Assembly (NCBI RefSeq): GCF_002150735.1
Contig: NZ_MUKA01000041.1
Coordinates: 1 to 48,879, forward strand
Origin: Streptomyces africanus
GTDB taxonomy: Bacteria; Actinomycetota; Actinomycetes; Streptomycetales; Streptomycetaceae
DNA: 48,879 bases
Direction of reading: 5' to 3'
Part shown: positions 34,536 to 43,484 of the stretch, piece after piece
Layout of the letters: each line of letters opens with the position of its first letter
Position numbering within the stretch: the first letter of the stretch is position 1
The notes under the pieces: generated by a model
The model's input: only the letters and a program-made list of their open reading frames with translations
Told to the model about the DNA's origin: nothing
Databases searched by the model: none
Position numbers and translations under genes: made by a program

Positions 34536-37500
34536 ATGCGGGACAGTCATCGGGCGGAAGCCGAGCGGCTGTTGGCACGGGCCGTGGAGGAGGAGGTGCG
34601 CCGGACGGGCGGGCGCACGGACGGGAAGGTGCTGCTCGCGCGGGCGCGCGGGGCGCTCGACGCGATGGCGCAGAGCGCGGCCGAGGAGTACGAGGCCTAC
34701 ACGCGCGCCCTGGACGAGGCGGCTGCCGGGCAGCTCACCTTCGGGCAGCGCTACGCCCGGGAGGGCGCCGGGACACCGCTGCTGGTGGCCGGGGTCGCGG
34801 CCGTCACGGCCGTCGTCGCCGACATGGCCCTCGGCATGGGGGCCGGGACGGCGCTGGGCGCGGGCGTGACCGTGGGGGTCGTGGGCGCCGCGGCGACCGT
34901 CGTGAAGGTCGTCGGCTCGCATCTGCCGGCCGCACACCACCGGGCCGGGGCCGTAAGCCAGCCGGGCGGGCCCGAACAGCTGCGGCTGCAGTGGCTGACG
35001 GCACTGGAGGTGCGGGGCATCCGGCCGTTCCTGGACCAGCAGCGGGTGCTCGCCGCCTCCACGGGCCCTAAGAAGACCGGGCCGCGGCTGCGGGGCGCCG
35101 ACAAGAGCGCGGCGGCGCGCGGGCGCAACGTACTGGAGCAGTCCTTCGCGCAGCTCCCGGAACCGGCGGAGCCGTTCGCGGGGCGGCGGCACGAGCTGGC
35201 GCAGATCCGGCAGTGGGTGCAGGCGGCCCGGGCGAGCACGGAGACCCAGCCGACGGTGGTCGTCCTGCACGGCACGCCCGGCAGCGGCCGGACGACCCTG
35301 GCGGTGCACGCCACGCACGATCTGAGGGACTACTTCCGCGGCGCCTGCGTCGTCGACCTGCGTGCCGAGGGCCCGGGCGAGTCCCCGCTGTCCACCCGCG
35401 ACGCCCTGCTGCACCTGCTCAACCGGCTCGGCGCGCCCCGCGAGCAACTGCTGTTCCGCGAGCGCTCCTCCCCCGACCAGCAGGTCAAGCGGCTGAGCGA
35501 GCTGTACCACCAGCATCTGACCGGCCTGCCGGTCACGGTCGTCCTGGACGACGCCTCGGACGCCGGGCAGGTCCGTGCCCTGGTCCCGGAGCGGTCCGAC
35601 AGCCTGGTGCTGGTGACCGCGCGCGGCCCGCTGGAACTGGGCGAGCTGCCCGCGCGGGTGCACCAGCTGCCCGTGTCACCACTGGACGCGGCGGGCGCGG
35701 AGGAACTGCTGGGCGCGGCGGCCCAGGACCGGTCCGGGCCCTACGACGCCGAGTCCGCCGACCGGGTCCGGGAGCTGTGCGGCGGGCTGCCGCTGGCGCT
35801 GCGCATCGCCGGCTCGTGCCTCGGCCCGCGCTCCCCGCGCGCGCTGGCCACGGACCTCGGCGCGTACGGCCCGGTCGATCCCGTCGAGCGCGCCCTGTGG
35901 CTGCGCTACACCGACCAGCCGGAGCCCGTACGGCGGCTGCTGCGCCGCCTGGCCCTGGCCGGCCGGGCCTCGCTGGGCGCCGCCGCGGCCGCCGCGCTGC
36001 TGGCCACCGACGAGGCGGAGGCGACACGCCACCTCCAGGCCCTGACGCGCGCGGGCCTGATCGACCACGTCCGGGGCGACCGCTACCGGCTGCACGACCT
36101 GGTCCGCGCCTTCGCCCAGGCCAGGCTCCTCGACGAGGAGGAACCGGCCGAGCGCACGGCGGCTCAGGAACGCCTGATCGTGAACTACGCCGAGCTGGCC
36201 GACTCGGTGCTGCGCATGGTCGACGGCAACATGTCGACCCGCACGAACCGCTTCAGCCCGTACGGCTTCCCCTCCCTCGACGAGGCGCTGCGCTGGCTGG
36301 ACGACGAGTCGAGCTTCATCACCGCGGCCCTGCGGCATGCCGAGGGCGTGGACCAGGCGGCGGTCCTGAACCTCCTGGGCGCCCTGTGCGACTACTGCCT
36401 GCTGCGCGGCGACCTCTACCGCCTGGGCGAGATCAGCGAGCTCGCGCAGGCGGTCGACGAGGGCCTGCTGGTCCGCTCGGTGCAGTGGCGCACCGGCATC
36501 GCGGCACGGCAGCTCGGCGAACTGGACAAGGCGCGGACGACCCTCGCGTCGGTCGTCGACCTGTACCGGGAGGCCCATCACGACGCGGGTGCCGCCCGCG
36601 CCCTGTGCTCCCTCGGCATCACCCTGCACCACCAGGGCAATCTGACGGAGGCGTCGGCGAAGCTCCGCGAGGCCCTGGACCTCCAGTCCTCCCCCGAGCT
36701 GGCGACGGACCGGGCCTGGACGATGCACGCCCTGGCGGCGGTGGAGCGGGACCGGGCCCGGCTGGCGGAGGCACTGGACCTGCTGAACGAGTCGCTGGTG
36801 CTGCACCGGCGGGGCGAGTCCGTGCACGGCCAGGCCTGGGCCCACTTCCAGCTCGGCCAGCTGGGCCTGCGCAGGGGCGACGTCCCGCGCGCCGAGGCCG
36901 AGCTGCGCGCGGCCCTGGAGCTGTACGGCCGCACCCGGGACGCCCGCGGCGAGGCCTGGGCCCTGACCCAGCTGGCCCGCGCCCTGCTGGTCGCCGGTGA
37001 CGCGTCGCCGGCCGTGGAGGAACTGCGCGGGGCCGCCGCCCGGCACCGCGAGAACGAGGACGCGCGCGGCGAGGCGTGGACGCTGTACTACCTCGGCCAG
37101 GCCCTGGAGGAGACGGGCAACCTGGACCAGGCCGTCCGCGAGCTGGAACGCTCCCGCACGATGTTCTCCCGGATGCGGGACGTCTACGGCCTGGCCTGCG
37201 CCCGCCACCACTCGGCCCGCGTCACCCGCGACCAGCGCGCGGCCCAGACGGGCTCCCTGCGCAACTCCGGCTTCGCCCGCCAGCTCCTGGTGGACGCCCG
37301 CGCCGACTTCCAGCGCATCGGCGTCGCCCACGGCGAGGCGTGGACCTGTCTGGAGCTGGCGGTGGTGGACGCGGGCAACGCCCGCACCCAGCAGGCCCTG
37401 GCCCTGTGCGACGAGGCGGCCGGCCTCTTCACGTCGTACGGCGACCGCCGGGGCGAGGACTGGGCCCGCTTCCTGCGCTGCACCCTGCTGCCGTACGCGG

Positions 37501-37733
37501 CCCCCGGCGGCATGGAGATCGGCACGGCCGTGGCCCAGGAGGAACTGGCCCAGCTGTCCCGCGCGAGCCATCCGCTGCGCGACCAGAAGCTGGACGACTA
37601 CCTCGACGCCTACGCCCTGCTGCTGGTGCGCGGCGTGACCCTGGAGGCGGGCTGGCAGGCCTGGCGCCTGGGCATGGTGCCGGACCGGCATGCGCGGGAG
37701 GTGATGGGGGTGGCCGTGGAGTCGAAGGCCTAG
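34536..37733 (+). CDS. STAND-type NB-ARC NTPase with TPR repeats and an N-terminal membrane hairpin
   Basis: 1065 aa. Residues 1-75 are charged helix. Residues 80-128 are hydrophobic and Gly/Ala-rich (two membrane passes likely). An NB-ARC domain spans about 210-530, with Walker A HGTPGSGRTT (245-254) and Walker B VTVVLDDA (333-340). Residues 530-1040 are helical, with at least eight TPR-like units (A.HFQLGQLGLRRGD, AWTLYYLGQALEETGNLDQA). Unlike AfsR-type proteins it has no SARP/DNA-binding domain. It may be a membrane-tethered signalling ATPase; its ligand is unknown. Confidence 0.85.
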   Translation: MRDSHRAEAERLLARAVEEEVRRTGGRTDGKVLLARARGALDAMAQSAAEEYEAYTRALDEAAAGQLTFGQRYAREGAGTPLLVAGVAAVTAVVADMALGMGAGTALGAGVTVGVVGAAATVVKVVGSHLPAAHHRAGAVSQPGGPEQLRLQWLTALEVRGIRPFLDQQRVLAASTGPKKTGPRLRGADKSAAARGRNVLEQSFAQLPEPAEPFAGRRHELAQIRQWVQAARASTETQPTVVVLHGTPGSGRTTLAVHATHDLRDYFRGACVVDLRAEGPGESPLSTRDALLHLLNRLGAPREQLLFRERSSPDQQVKRLSELYHQHLTGLPVTVVLDDASDAGQVRALVPERSDSLVLVTARGPLELGELPARVHQLPVSPLDAAGAEELLGAAAQDRSGPYDAESADRVRELCGGLPLALRIAGSCLGPRSPRALATDLGAYGPVDPVERALWLRYTDQPEPVRRLLRRLALAGRASLGAAAAAALLATDEAEATRHLQALTRAGLIDHVRGDRYRLHDLVRAFAQARLLDEEEPAERTAAQERLIVNYAELADSVLRMVDGNMSTRTNRFSPYGFPSLDEALRWLDDESSFITAALRHAEGVDQAAVLNLLGALCDYCLLRGDLYRLGEISELAQAVDEGLLVRSVQWRTGIAARQLGELDKARTTLASVVDLYREAHHDAGAARALCSLGITLHHQGNLTEASAKLREALDLQSSPELATDRAWTMHALAAVERDRARLAEALDLLNESLVLHRRGESVHGQAWAHFQLGQLGLRRGDVPRAEAELRAALELYGRTRDARGEAWALTQLARALLVAGDASPAVEELRGAAARHRENEDARGEAWTLYYLGQALEETGNLDQAVRELERSRTMFSRMRDVYGLACARHHSARVTRDQRAAQTGSLRNSGFARQLLVDARADFQRIGVAHGEAWTCLELAVVDAGNARTQQALALCDEAAGLFTSYGDRRGEDWARFLRCTLLPYAAPGGMEIGTAVAQEELAQLSRASHPLRDQKLDDYLDAYALLLVRGVTLEAGWQAWRLGMVPDRHAREVMGVAVESKA

Positions 37734-37757
37734 GGGGTGTCCGCAGGGCGCGTGACG

Positions 37758-37790
37758 CACCCGTCGGCGGCGGACGGCCGCCGACGGGTG
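37758..37790. terminator. Bidirectional terminator after the NB-ARC/TPR gene
   Basis: Perfect 14-bp arms (37758-37771 and 37777-37790) with a 5-nt loop, in the 101-nt gap between convergent genes. Confidence 0.75.
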
Positions 37791-37834
37791 TCCTGACCGG
37801 GGAGAGACGAATCGCCCCGCCCCGGCAGGGGGCG

Positions 37835-38113
37835 TCAGCCCTGCTTCTGCTTGCCCTGGCCGGAGGTCTCCGCGTCCGCGGCCTCCGGCTCCGGCTGCTC
37901 GGCCGGGTCGGCCTGCTCGGCCTTGGGGTCCGGGACCTGCGTGAAGTCGACCCTGTTCATGTGGCGGCTCATGGACTTCATCAGGGCCCACACCGCCAGG
38001 GCCATCGCCGCGAAGACGATGAAGCCGAGGACGCCGGGGGTGACCTTGTCCTCGTCGACCTCCTTGGCGAAGGTGACGAGGTGCGTCATTGCCAGGCTTG
38101 CGCTTGCGCTCAT
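37835..38113 (-). CDS. Small single-pass membrane protein encoded beside mca
   Basis: 92 aa if it starts at ATG 38113. One hydrophobic helix (GVLGFIVFAAMALAVWALM, about residues 25-45) is followed by SRHMNRVDF and an acidic/Pro/Gln-rich tail. The start lies 1 nt after the mca stop codon, so the two are co-transcribed; another ATG (38122) would overlap mca. Similar small proteins sit beside mca in other actinobacteria, but I know no function. Confidence 0.75.
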   Translation of the reverse strand: MSASASLAMTHLVTFAKEVDEDKVTPGVLGFIVFAAMALAVWALMKSMSRHMNRVDFTQVPDPKAEQADPAEQPEPEAADAETSGQGKQKQG

Positions 38114-38114
38114 G

Positions 38115-38996
38115 TCAGGCATTGTCGCGGACGCCCGCGAAGAGGTCGTCCTCGGGGAGGGAGGTATCGACGAGGGACTTCGCCAGCTCGTACTCCTCCG
38201 TCGGCCAGACCTCCTTCTGGATCTCCATCGGCACCTTGAACCAGCCGCCGTCCGGGTCGATCTGCGTGGCGTGCGCGATCAGCGCCTTGTCGCGGATCTC
38301 GTAGAAGTCGGCGCAGGGCACGTGCGTGGTGAGCGTGCGCTGCTTCATGCCGAACTCGTCCCAGCGCTTGAGCCAGTCCCCGTAGGGCGACTCCAGACCC
38401 CGGTCGAGCATCGCCTGGTGCAGCGCCTCGGTGCGGGGGCGGTTGAAGCCCTGGTTGTAGTAGAGCTTCTGCGGCTGGTACGCGGGGCCGTACTCGGCCT
38501 CCGGGTACTTCTCGGTGTCCGCCGCGCTCTCGAACGCCACCATCGAGATCTTGTGGGTCATGATGTGGTCGGGGTGCGGGTACCCGCCGTTCTCGTCGTA
38601 GGTGGTGATCACCTGGGGACGGAAGGCGCGGATCTTCCGCACCAGCTCACCGGCCGCGTGGTCGACGTCCTCCAGGGCGAAGCAGCCCTCCGGCAGCGGC
38701 GGCAGCGGGTCGCCCTCGGGCAGGCCCGAGTCGACGAAGCCGAGCCACTCCTGCCTGACGCCCAGGATCTCCCGGGCCTCGTCCATCTCCTTCTTGCGTA
38801 CCTCGTGGATGTGCTCCTCGACGTACCTGTCCCCCTGGAGCTTCGGATTGAGGATGGAGCCGCGTTCCCCGCCCGTGCAGGTCACGACCAGCACGTCCAC
38901 CCCCTCGGACACGTACTTGGCCATGGTCGCCGCGCCCTTGCTCGACTCGTCGTCGGGGTGGGCGTGGACAGCCATCAGTCGCAACTGGTCAGTCAA
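38115..38996 (-). CDS. mca: Mycothiol S-conjugate amidase
   Basis: 293-aa zinc amidase of the PIG-L/LmbE fold. HAHPDDE (residues 11-17) gives zinc ligands and the catalytic Asp; GGYPHPDHIM gives the third ligand. It cleaves mycothiol S-conjugates to a mercapturic acid and GlcN-Ins, clearing electrophiles and alkylators. The start is TTG 38996, supported by GAGGAA 7 nt upstream and by the family N-terminus LRLMAVHAHPDDE. A sigma-R-like promoter lies upstream. Confidence 0.94.
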   Translation of the reverse strand: MTDQLRLMAVHAHPDDESSKGAATMAKYVSEGVDVLVVTCTGGERGSILNPKLQGDRYVEEHIHEVRKKEMDEAREILGVRQEWLGFVDSGLPEGDPLPPLPEGCFALEDVDHAAGELVRKIRAFRPQVITTYDENGGYPHPDHIMTHKISMVAFESAADTEKYPEAEYGPAYQPQKLYYNQGFNRPRTEALHQAMLDRGLESPYGDWLKRWDEFGMKQRTLTTHVPCADFYEIRDKALIAHATQIDPDGGWFKVPMEIQKEVWPTEEYELAKSLVDTSLPEDDLFAGVRDNA

Positions 38997-39057
38997 GACT
39001 CATTCCTCAGTAAGTCGGCGCCCTGTGTGCGTCGGCGCAATCAGCGGCTTCTATAGT

Positions 39058-39083
39058 GACCGAACCGGGGGGCGAATAATTCC
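39058..39083 (-). promoter_or_regulatory. Sigma-R-like promoter upstream of mca
   Basis: On the minus strand GGAAT (39083-39079), 18 nt, then GTC (39060-39058). The sigma-R consensus is GGAAT-N18-GTT, so one base differs. mca belongs to the thiol-stress regulon in S. coelicolor, which supports it. On the plus strand TATAGT (39052-39057) could serve the divergent DUF4307 gene. Confidence 0.5.
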
Positions 39084-39143
39084 GGGCCCCGGTCCCGGGT
39101 CGCCTTACGCGGCGTTCGTCCCGGCCCCGTCTGGAGGACGATC

Positions 39144-39542
39144 ATGAGTACGGTGAGCACGCGACTGCCCGAGGGGCGTTACGGCCGTTCCTCGGACGAG
39201 CGCGCCGACCGCACGCTCAAGATCGTCGGCGCCGTCCTCGCGGCGGCGCTGCTGGGGCTCGTCGGCTGGTTCGGCTACCACTACGTCGCCCAGAGCGAGA
39301 TCAGCGCCGAGGTGATCAGCTTCGAGCAGGGCAAGGACTCCGTGCAGGTGCACCTGGAGGTCCACAAGGACGCCGGTGCCGACGGCTACTGCACCGTGCG
39401 CTCCCAGGCCGAGAACGGCGCCGAGGTCGGCCGCGCCGATTTCCGCTTCGACGGGGACGCCACCCGCATCGACAAGGTCGTCACGCTCCGTACGACCTCC
39501 CCGGGGACGACGGCCGAGCTGCTGGGCTGCCACACCGGCTGA
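39144..39542 (+). CDS. DUF4307 membrane-anchored protein
   Basis: 132 aa. One N-terminal helix (LKIVGAVLAAALLGLVGWFGYHYV, about residues 25-48) is followed by an extracytoplasmic beta-rich domain with two Cys (GYCTVRSQAENGAEVGRADF and LLGCHTG). This pattern is typical of actinobacterial DUF4307 proteins, which lie next to mca and greA in many genomes. GGAGG precedes the ATG. Function unknown. Confidence 0.85.
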   Translation: MSTVSTRLPEGRYGRSSDERADRTLKIVGAVLAAALLGLVGWFGYHYVAQSEISAEVISFEQGKDSVQVHLEVHKDAGADGYCTVRSQAENGAEVGRADFRFDGDATRIDKVVTLRTTSPGTTAELLGCHTG

Positions 39543-39721
39543 GCCCCCGCCCGAGTCACCTGCAATACGTAGCGCCTGACCTGCGTTGACGTGAAACTGG
39601 TGGCTTATGTCCTCCCCCTTCTGCTCCTGAATTGTTAGGCTCGTGGTTTCGCCCATCCGTGAAGGAACATGCTTCTGGGTAGGGCGATGCTTTGTATTCC
39701 CAGTACCTACGAGGAGCACCT

Positions 39722-40219
39722 GTGACCCAGACCAGCGAGAACGTCACCTGGCTGACCCAGGAGGCGTACAACAAGCTCAAGGCTGAGCTTGAGTACCTTA
39801 CTGGTCCCGCGCGGGCTGAGATCTCCGCGAAGATCGCCGCCGCGCGCGAGGAGGGCGACCTGCGTGAGAACGGCGGGTACCACGCAGCCAAGGAGGAGCA
39901 GGGCAAGCAGGAACTCCGTGTGCGCCAGCTCACCCAGCTCCTCGAGAACGCCAAGGTCGGCGAGGCGCCCGCGGCGGACGGTGCCGTGGCGCCCGGCATG
40001 GTCGTCACGATCGCCTTCGACGGTGACGAGGACGACACACTGACGTTCCTGCTCGCCTCGCGCGAGTACGCGAGCGCCGACATCGAGACGTACTCACCGC
40101 AGTCCCCGCTGGGCACCGGCGTGATCGGCCACAAGGTCGGCGAGGACGCGCAGTACGAGCTCCCGAACGGCAAGAAGGCCTCGGTGAAGATCCTCAAGGC
40201 CGAGCCGTACGAGGGCTGA
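39722..40219 (+). CDS. greA: Transcription elongation factor GreA
   Basis: 165 aa. The N-terminal coiled coil carries AREEGDLRENGGYHAAKEEQ, whose acidic tip residues stimulate RNA cleavage by backtracked polymerase. The C-terminal FKBP-like domain ends SPLGTGVIGHKVGEDAQYELPNGKKASVKIL. Length is typical. The start is GTG 39722 with GAGGAG upstream. The 179-nt leader region contains TTGACG (39586-39591) but no clear matching -10. Confidence 0.95.
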   Translation: MTQTSENVTWLTQEAYNKLKAELEYLTGPARAEISAKIAAAREEGDLRENGGYHAAKEEQGKQELRVRQLTQLLENAKVGEAPAADGAVAPGMVVTIAFDGDEDDTLTFLLASREYASADIETYSPQSPLGTGVIGHKVGEDAQYELPNGKKASVKILKAEPYEG

Positions 40220-40243
40220 ACCACCCCGACCGAAGTCCTGACC

Positions 40244-40274
40244 TGCCCCCGGCGTCCTCGCGGCGCCGGGGGCA
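40244..40274. terminator. greA terminator
   Basis: Perfect 11-bp arms (TGCCCCCGGCG and complement) with a 9-nt loop, starting 24 nt after the greA stop. Confidence 0.72.
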
Positions 40275-40364
40275 TCGTCATGCCGTCGCCGAGCGGTGCT
40301 CGAGTCCGATGAGTTTGCCGGTTGCCCGAAGTCTTCCTGTCATGGAGGAGAGAGGGAGGCCAAG

Positions 40365-40949
40365 GTGCGCAATCCGATTCGGCTGTACATGTCGATGTCG
40401 CTCGACGGCTTCATCGCCGGGCCGGACGATCGGCCGGGCCAGGAGCTCGGACGCGAGGGCGGACGGCTTTTCGACTGGCTCGACGACCGGGAATCCGACG
40501 GCCCGAGCGGCCAGGTCTACCGCGAAGCGCTGGCGACGGGCGCGCTGATCTCCGGCCGGCGGACCTTCGAACTCGCCGGGCGCTGGCAGGGCGACCATCA
40601 CGACGGCGTGCCGATCCTCGTCCTCACCCACCGGGTGGACGACGGGGACGTGCCACCCGGCCATGCGCGTTTCGTCACCGACGTCGAGGACTGCGCCCGT
40701 CAGGCTCGCGCCGCCGCCGGGGACCGGCCGGTCATGGTCCATGGGGCCGGGGCGGCCCAAGCGCTTCTGCGAGCCGGGCAGCTGGACGAGATGGAGATCC
40801 ACCTGGTGCCGGTCCTCCTCGGCGAGGGTCGACGGCTGTTCGACCACCTCGGTGGCGGGCACATCGAACTCGACCCCGTCCGACGTCTCGACGACCGAAA
40901 CGTCACGCACCTGCGCTATCGGGTGCGCCGACCCGGGGATGCCGCATGA
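40365..40949 (+). CDS. Dihydrofolate-reductase-like (RibD C-terminal) protein
   Basis: 194 aa. The N-terminus RLYMSMSLDGFIAGPDD and GALISGRRTFELA are signatures of the RibD_C/DHFR-like family; VHGAGAAQALLRAGQLDEMEIHLVPVLLGEGRRLFD contains the NADPH-binding glycines. An NADPH-dependent reductase is likely, but the substrate is unknown. GTG 40365 was chosen because GGGAGG precedes it. The next gene starts within its stop codon (ATGA). Confidence 0.87.
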   Translation: MRNPIRLYMSMSLDGFIAGPDDRPGQELGREGGRLFDWLDDRESDGPSGQVYREALATGALISGRRTFELAGRWQGDHHDGVPILVLTHRVDDGDVPPGHARFVTDVEDCARQARAAAGDRPVMVHGAGAAQALLRAGQLDEMEIHLVPVLLGEGRRLFDHLGGGHIELDPVRRLDDRNVTHLRYRVRRPGDAA

Positions 40950-41359
40950 AGACGCTCTTCGTCGCCTACCGCGTCACCGATCTGGACCGCTCGCTCGGTT
41001 TCTACACCGCCCTGGGCTATGCCGAGCTGGGCAGGGTCGAGTTCGGCGACGCCGGCCGCATCGTGATCCTCAAGTTCCCCGGCGAACCGGCGGCCTCGCT
41101 CGAACTGGTCCACCGGCCCGCCGACGGACGCGTCGACGTGGGCAGCGGAATCGACCACCTCGCGATCCAGGTGGACTCGCTGACGGTCACCCTGAAGACG
41201 CTGGCCGAAGCCGGTCTGGAGCCGGAGCCCGTCCAGTACCCGGGCGGCCCCGACGGCCCGAGGACGTCGTGGCTCACGGACCCGGACGGTTACCGGATCG
41301 AGCTGGTGGAGTGGCCGTCCGGACATCCCGACGGCATCACCGCGGCGGACTTCTCCTGA
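40946..41359 (+). CDS. VOC-superfamily (glyoxalase I-like) protein
   Basis: 137 aa with two beta-alpha-beta-beta-beta modules: FVAYRVTDLDRSLGFYTALGY... LELVHR and GIDHLAIQVDSLTVTLKTLAEAG... WLTDPDGYRIELVEWP. The latter includes the DPDGY.IEL motif with the metal-binding Glu. It closely resembles lactoylglutathione lyase but substrate is unproven, and Streptomyces lacks glutathione. Translationally coupled to the reductase. Confidence 0.85.
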   Translation: MKTLFVAYRVTDLDRSLGFYTALGYAELGRVEFGDAGRIVILKFPGEPAASLELVHRPADGRVDVGSGIDHLAIQVDSLTVTLKTLAEAGLEPEPVQYPGGPDGPRTSWLTDPDGYRIELVEWPSGHPDGITAADFS

Positions 41360-41370
41360 GGTGGTCGTCG

Positions 41371-41958
41371 CTACAGACCGGGAGCGGCGAAGCCGTTGAG
41401 GGCCCACAGCGCGGCGGAGTACCACAGCAGCCCGATGGCGGCGAACAGGGCGCTTCCGGCAGCGGGGAGCAGCCAGCCGGGGAGGTGCCGGCTGCGGACC
41501 ACCAGTACCTTGGCGACGAAGGCCCCGTACAGCGCGCAGCCGGCGACCGAGTGCAGGAAGACCCGGGTGCTCGTGGTTTCCACACCGTAGGTGCGGACGC
41601 AGTGGTAGGCGATGGGCACCGACAGCAGGAAGGCAGCCCATCCCACCAGGCGGTGCGCGATGCGGACGCTGCGTGGCGCCGCCGCGCGAGCGGGGAGTCG
41701 TCCGTACATCCACAGGGCCAGCACAAGCTGGACGAGCGCGAGCCCGAACAGGGCGCTGCCCAGGCGGGCCTTGAGGGTGACCGCTGCGGCGCCCTGCGCG
41801 CCGAAGAGGTCGGTCGCGTACTGCGGGCTGTGGTGCCGGCCGGTCACCCAGATGGCCACCGCCACGGCCACCGCCACGGCAGCGCCCAGTGTGATGGCGG
41901 CGGCCCGCGCGGCGGGAGAGTGCCGCCGGGGGGCTCGGTGACCGGTCCTGGCCGTCAT
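41371..41958 (-). CDS. DUF6529-like four-to-five-helix membrane protein
   Basis: 195 aa. Helices at about 20-40, 65-85, 100-118, 135-152 and 165-188. Conserved-looking histidines in RIAHRLVGW, AYHCVRTYG and FLHSVAG lie where a cytochrome b561-like protein would bind haem. The downstream position after a predicted lipoprotein gene of the Y-x4-D repeat type recurs in Streptomyces and suggests a membrane redox pair. Function not established. Confidence 0.7.
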   Translation of the reverse strand: MTARTGHRAPRRHSPAARAAAITLGAAVAVAVAVAIWVTGRHHSPQYATDLFGAQGAAAVTLKARLGSALFGLALVQLVLALWMYGRLPARAAAPRSVRIAHRLVGWAAFLLSVPIAYHCVRTYGVETTSTRVFLHSVAGCALYGAFVAKVLVVRSRHLPGWLLPAAGSALFAAIGLLWYSAALWALNGFAAPGL

Positions 41959-41990
41959 GTCGGCTGACTCGTCATGCGGTCGTCGCCGGT

Positions 41991-42542
41991 TCAGCTCTTG
42001 TCGACCTTGTTACCGGCGGCGTCGAGGACGTACCACTCGGCACCGAACTGGTCGAGTCCCTGGCCGTTGGTGTCGCCCGGCTTGGAATCTCCCGCATACA
42101 GGTAGACCGGGTGACCGTGGTACGTGACCTGCGTCTTGCCTTCGGATCGCTTCGACGTGCCCACCAGTTTGGACTTCGCCGAGCCGCCGGTCGACGGCTT
42201 CCCGGAGGTCAGCACCGGCGGCCACGCCGTGGCGCAGCCCCCCTTGCAGGTAGAGGTCGTCGACTTGTCCGCCTCGAACAGGTACAGGGTGCGGCCCTTC
42301 CCGTCGACCAGGATCGTGCCGAGATCGCCAGCCGAGGCGGTCTTCACCATGGCCTTCGCCCCGGACGACGCACTGCTCGCCGATGCGTAAGGGTTTGTGT
42401 TCTGGCTTGCGCTGCTCGTGGCCGTGCTCGACGGCGTCGAGGGTGACGACGAGGAACCACCGCCATCATCGGAACAACCGCTCGCGGCAGCCACCGACAT
42501 CAGCGCGGCCGTCCACACCACGGCCAGGCGCATACGCCTCAT
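41991..42542 (-). CDS. Lipoprotein with secreted Y-x4-D repeats (PF03640-like)
   Basis: 183 aa. The signal peptide ends AAASGC, a lipobox-like site, so the mature N-terminal Cys is probably lipidated. A Ser/Thr linker precedes two repeats, GRTLYLFEADKSTTSTCKGG with CATAWPPV and then GHPVYLYAGDSKPGDTNGQG, the Y-x4-D pattern. GGAG 5 nt before ATG 42542 decides the start. It precedes the DUF6529 gene by 32 nt; the two may cooperate in extracytoplasmic electron transfer, which is an inference. Confidence 0.82.
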   Translation of the reverse strand: MRRMRLAVVWTAALMSVAAASGCSDDGGGSSSSPSTPSSTATSSASQNTNPYASASSASSGAKAMVKTASAGDLGTILVDGKGRTLYLFEADKSTTSTCKGGCATAWPPVLTSGKPSTGGSAKSKLVGTSKRSEGKTQVTYHGHPVYLYAGDSKPGDTNGQGLDQFGAEWYVLDAAGNKVDKS

Positions 42543-42674
42543 CTCAGCTCCACTACTGGTAAGGGCCCCCAATGCGTAGGGCGATGAACGCATACTCCCC
42601 GCGTTCTCGCGCGCTTCCTGCCCCACGGCGTCGAGCTTCACTGAGATGGACTCGTCGAGCGGCGGGCACAGGCG

Positions 42675-43484
42675 TCAGCCTTCCGCCCGGCGGTACTTGC
42701 GCACCGCCAGGGTGCGGAACACCGCGATGATCAGGACCGAGTAGATCAGCGACGCCCAGACCGCGTGCTGCATGGGCCATGCGCCGGACTGGGACACACC
42801 CGGGTCGCCGAAGAGCCGGCGGCACGCCTGGACAGTGGCGCTGAACGGGTTCCAGTCGGCGACGTGCCGCAGCCAGGGTGTCATCTGGCTGGTGTCGACG
42901 AAGGCGCTCGAAATGAAGGTCACCGGGAACAGCCAGATCAGGCCTCCCGAGGTCGCCGCCTCCGGTGTACGCACGGACAGACCGATCAGTGCCCCGATCC
43001 ATGTGAAGGCGTACCCCAGGAGGAGCAGCAGGCCGAAGCCGCCCAGGATCTTGGCGAAGTTGGTCGGCTCCGCGTAGCCGGGGCGCCAGCCCACGAGCAG
43101 TGCGACGATGGCGAGGACGAGCAGCGTGAGGGCCGTCTGCACCAGATCTGCGACGGTACGGCCGGTCAGCACCGCGCCACGCGCCATCGGCAGGGAGCGG
43201 AAGCGATCGATGAGGCCTTTGTGCATGTCGTCCGCGATGCCGGCGCCCGCTCCTGCGGTGGCGAACGTGACGGTCTGCGCGAAGATCCCCGCCATCAGGA
43301 AGTTCTTGTAGACGTCCGGGTCGGTGGTAGTGCCGATCTTCATCGAGCCGCCGAAGACGTAGGTGAAGAGGATCACGAACATCACCGGCTGGATCAGCCC
43401 GAAGAGGACCATCTCGGGGATCCGGGTCATGCGGATCAGGTTCCGCCGGGCGATGACCAGGGAGTCGCTCATGGTGCTGCTCAC
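42675..43484 (-). CDS. ABC-2 permease, DrrB type
   Basis: 269 aa, six predicted helices. VMFVILFTYVFGGSM, FLMAGIFAQTVTFATAGAGAGIADDMHKGLIDRFRSLPMARGAVLTGRT and FVDTSQMTPWLRHVADWNPFSATVQACR are DrrB-family landmarks. The start is GTG 43484, with AGGAGG 7 nt upstream, overlapping the ATPase stop (GTGA). It exports lipophilic compounds together with the ATPase; the substrate is unknown. It is distinct from the lanthipeptide exporter. Confidence 0.9.
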   Translation of the reverse strand: MSSTMSDSLVIARRNLIRMTRIPEMVLFGLIQPVMFVILFTYVFGGSMKIGTTTDPDVYKNFLMAGIFAQTVTFATAGAGAGIADDMHKGLIDRFRSLPMARGAVLTGRTVADLVQTALTLLVLAIVALLVGWRPGYAEPTNFAKILGGFGLLLLLGYAFTWIGALIGLSVRTPEAATSGGLIWLFPVTFISSAFVDTSQMTPWLRHVADWNPFSATVQACRRLFGDPGVSQSGAWPMQHAVWASLIYSVLIIAVFRTLAVRKYRRAEG

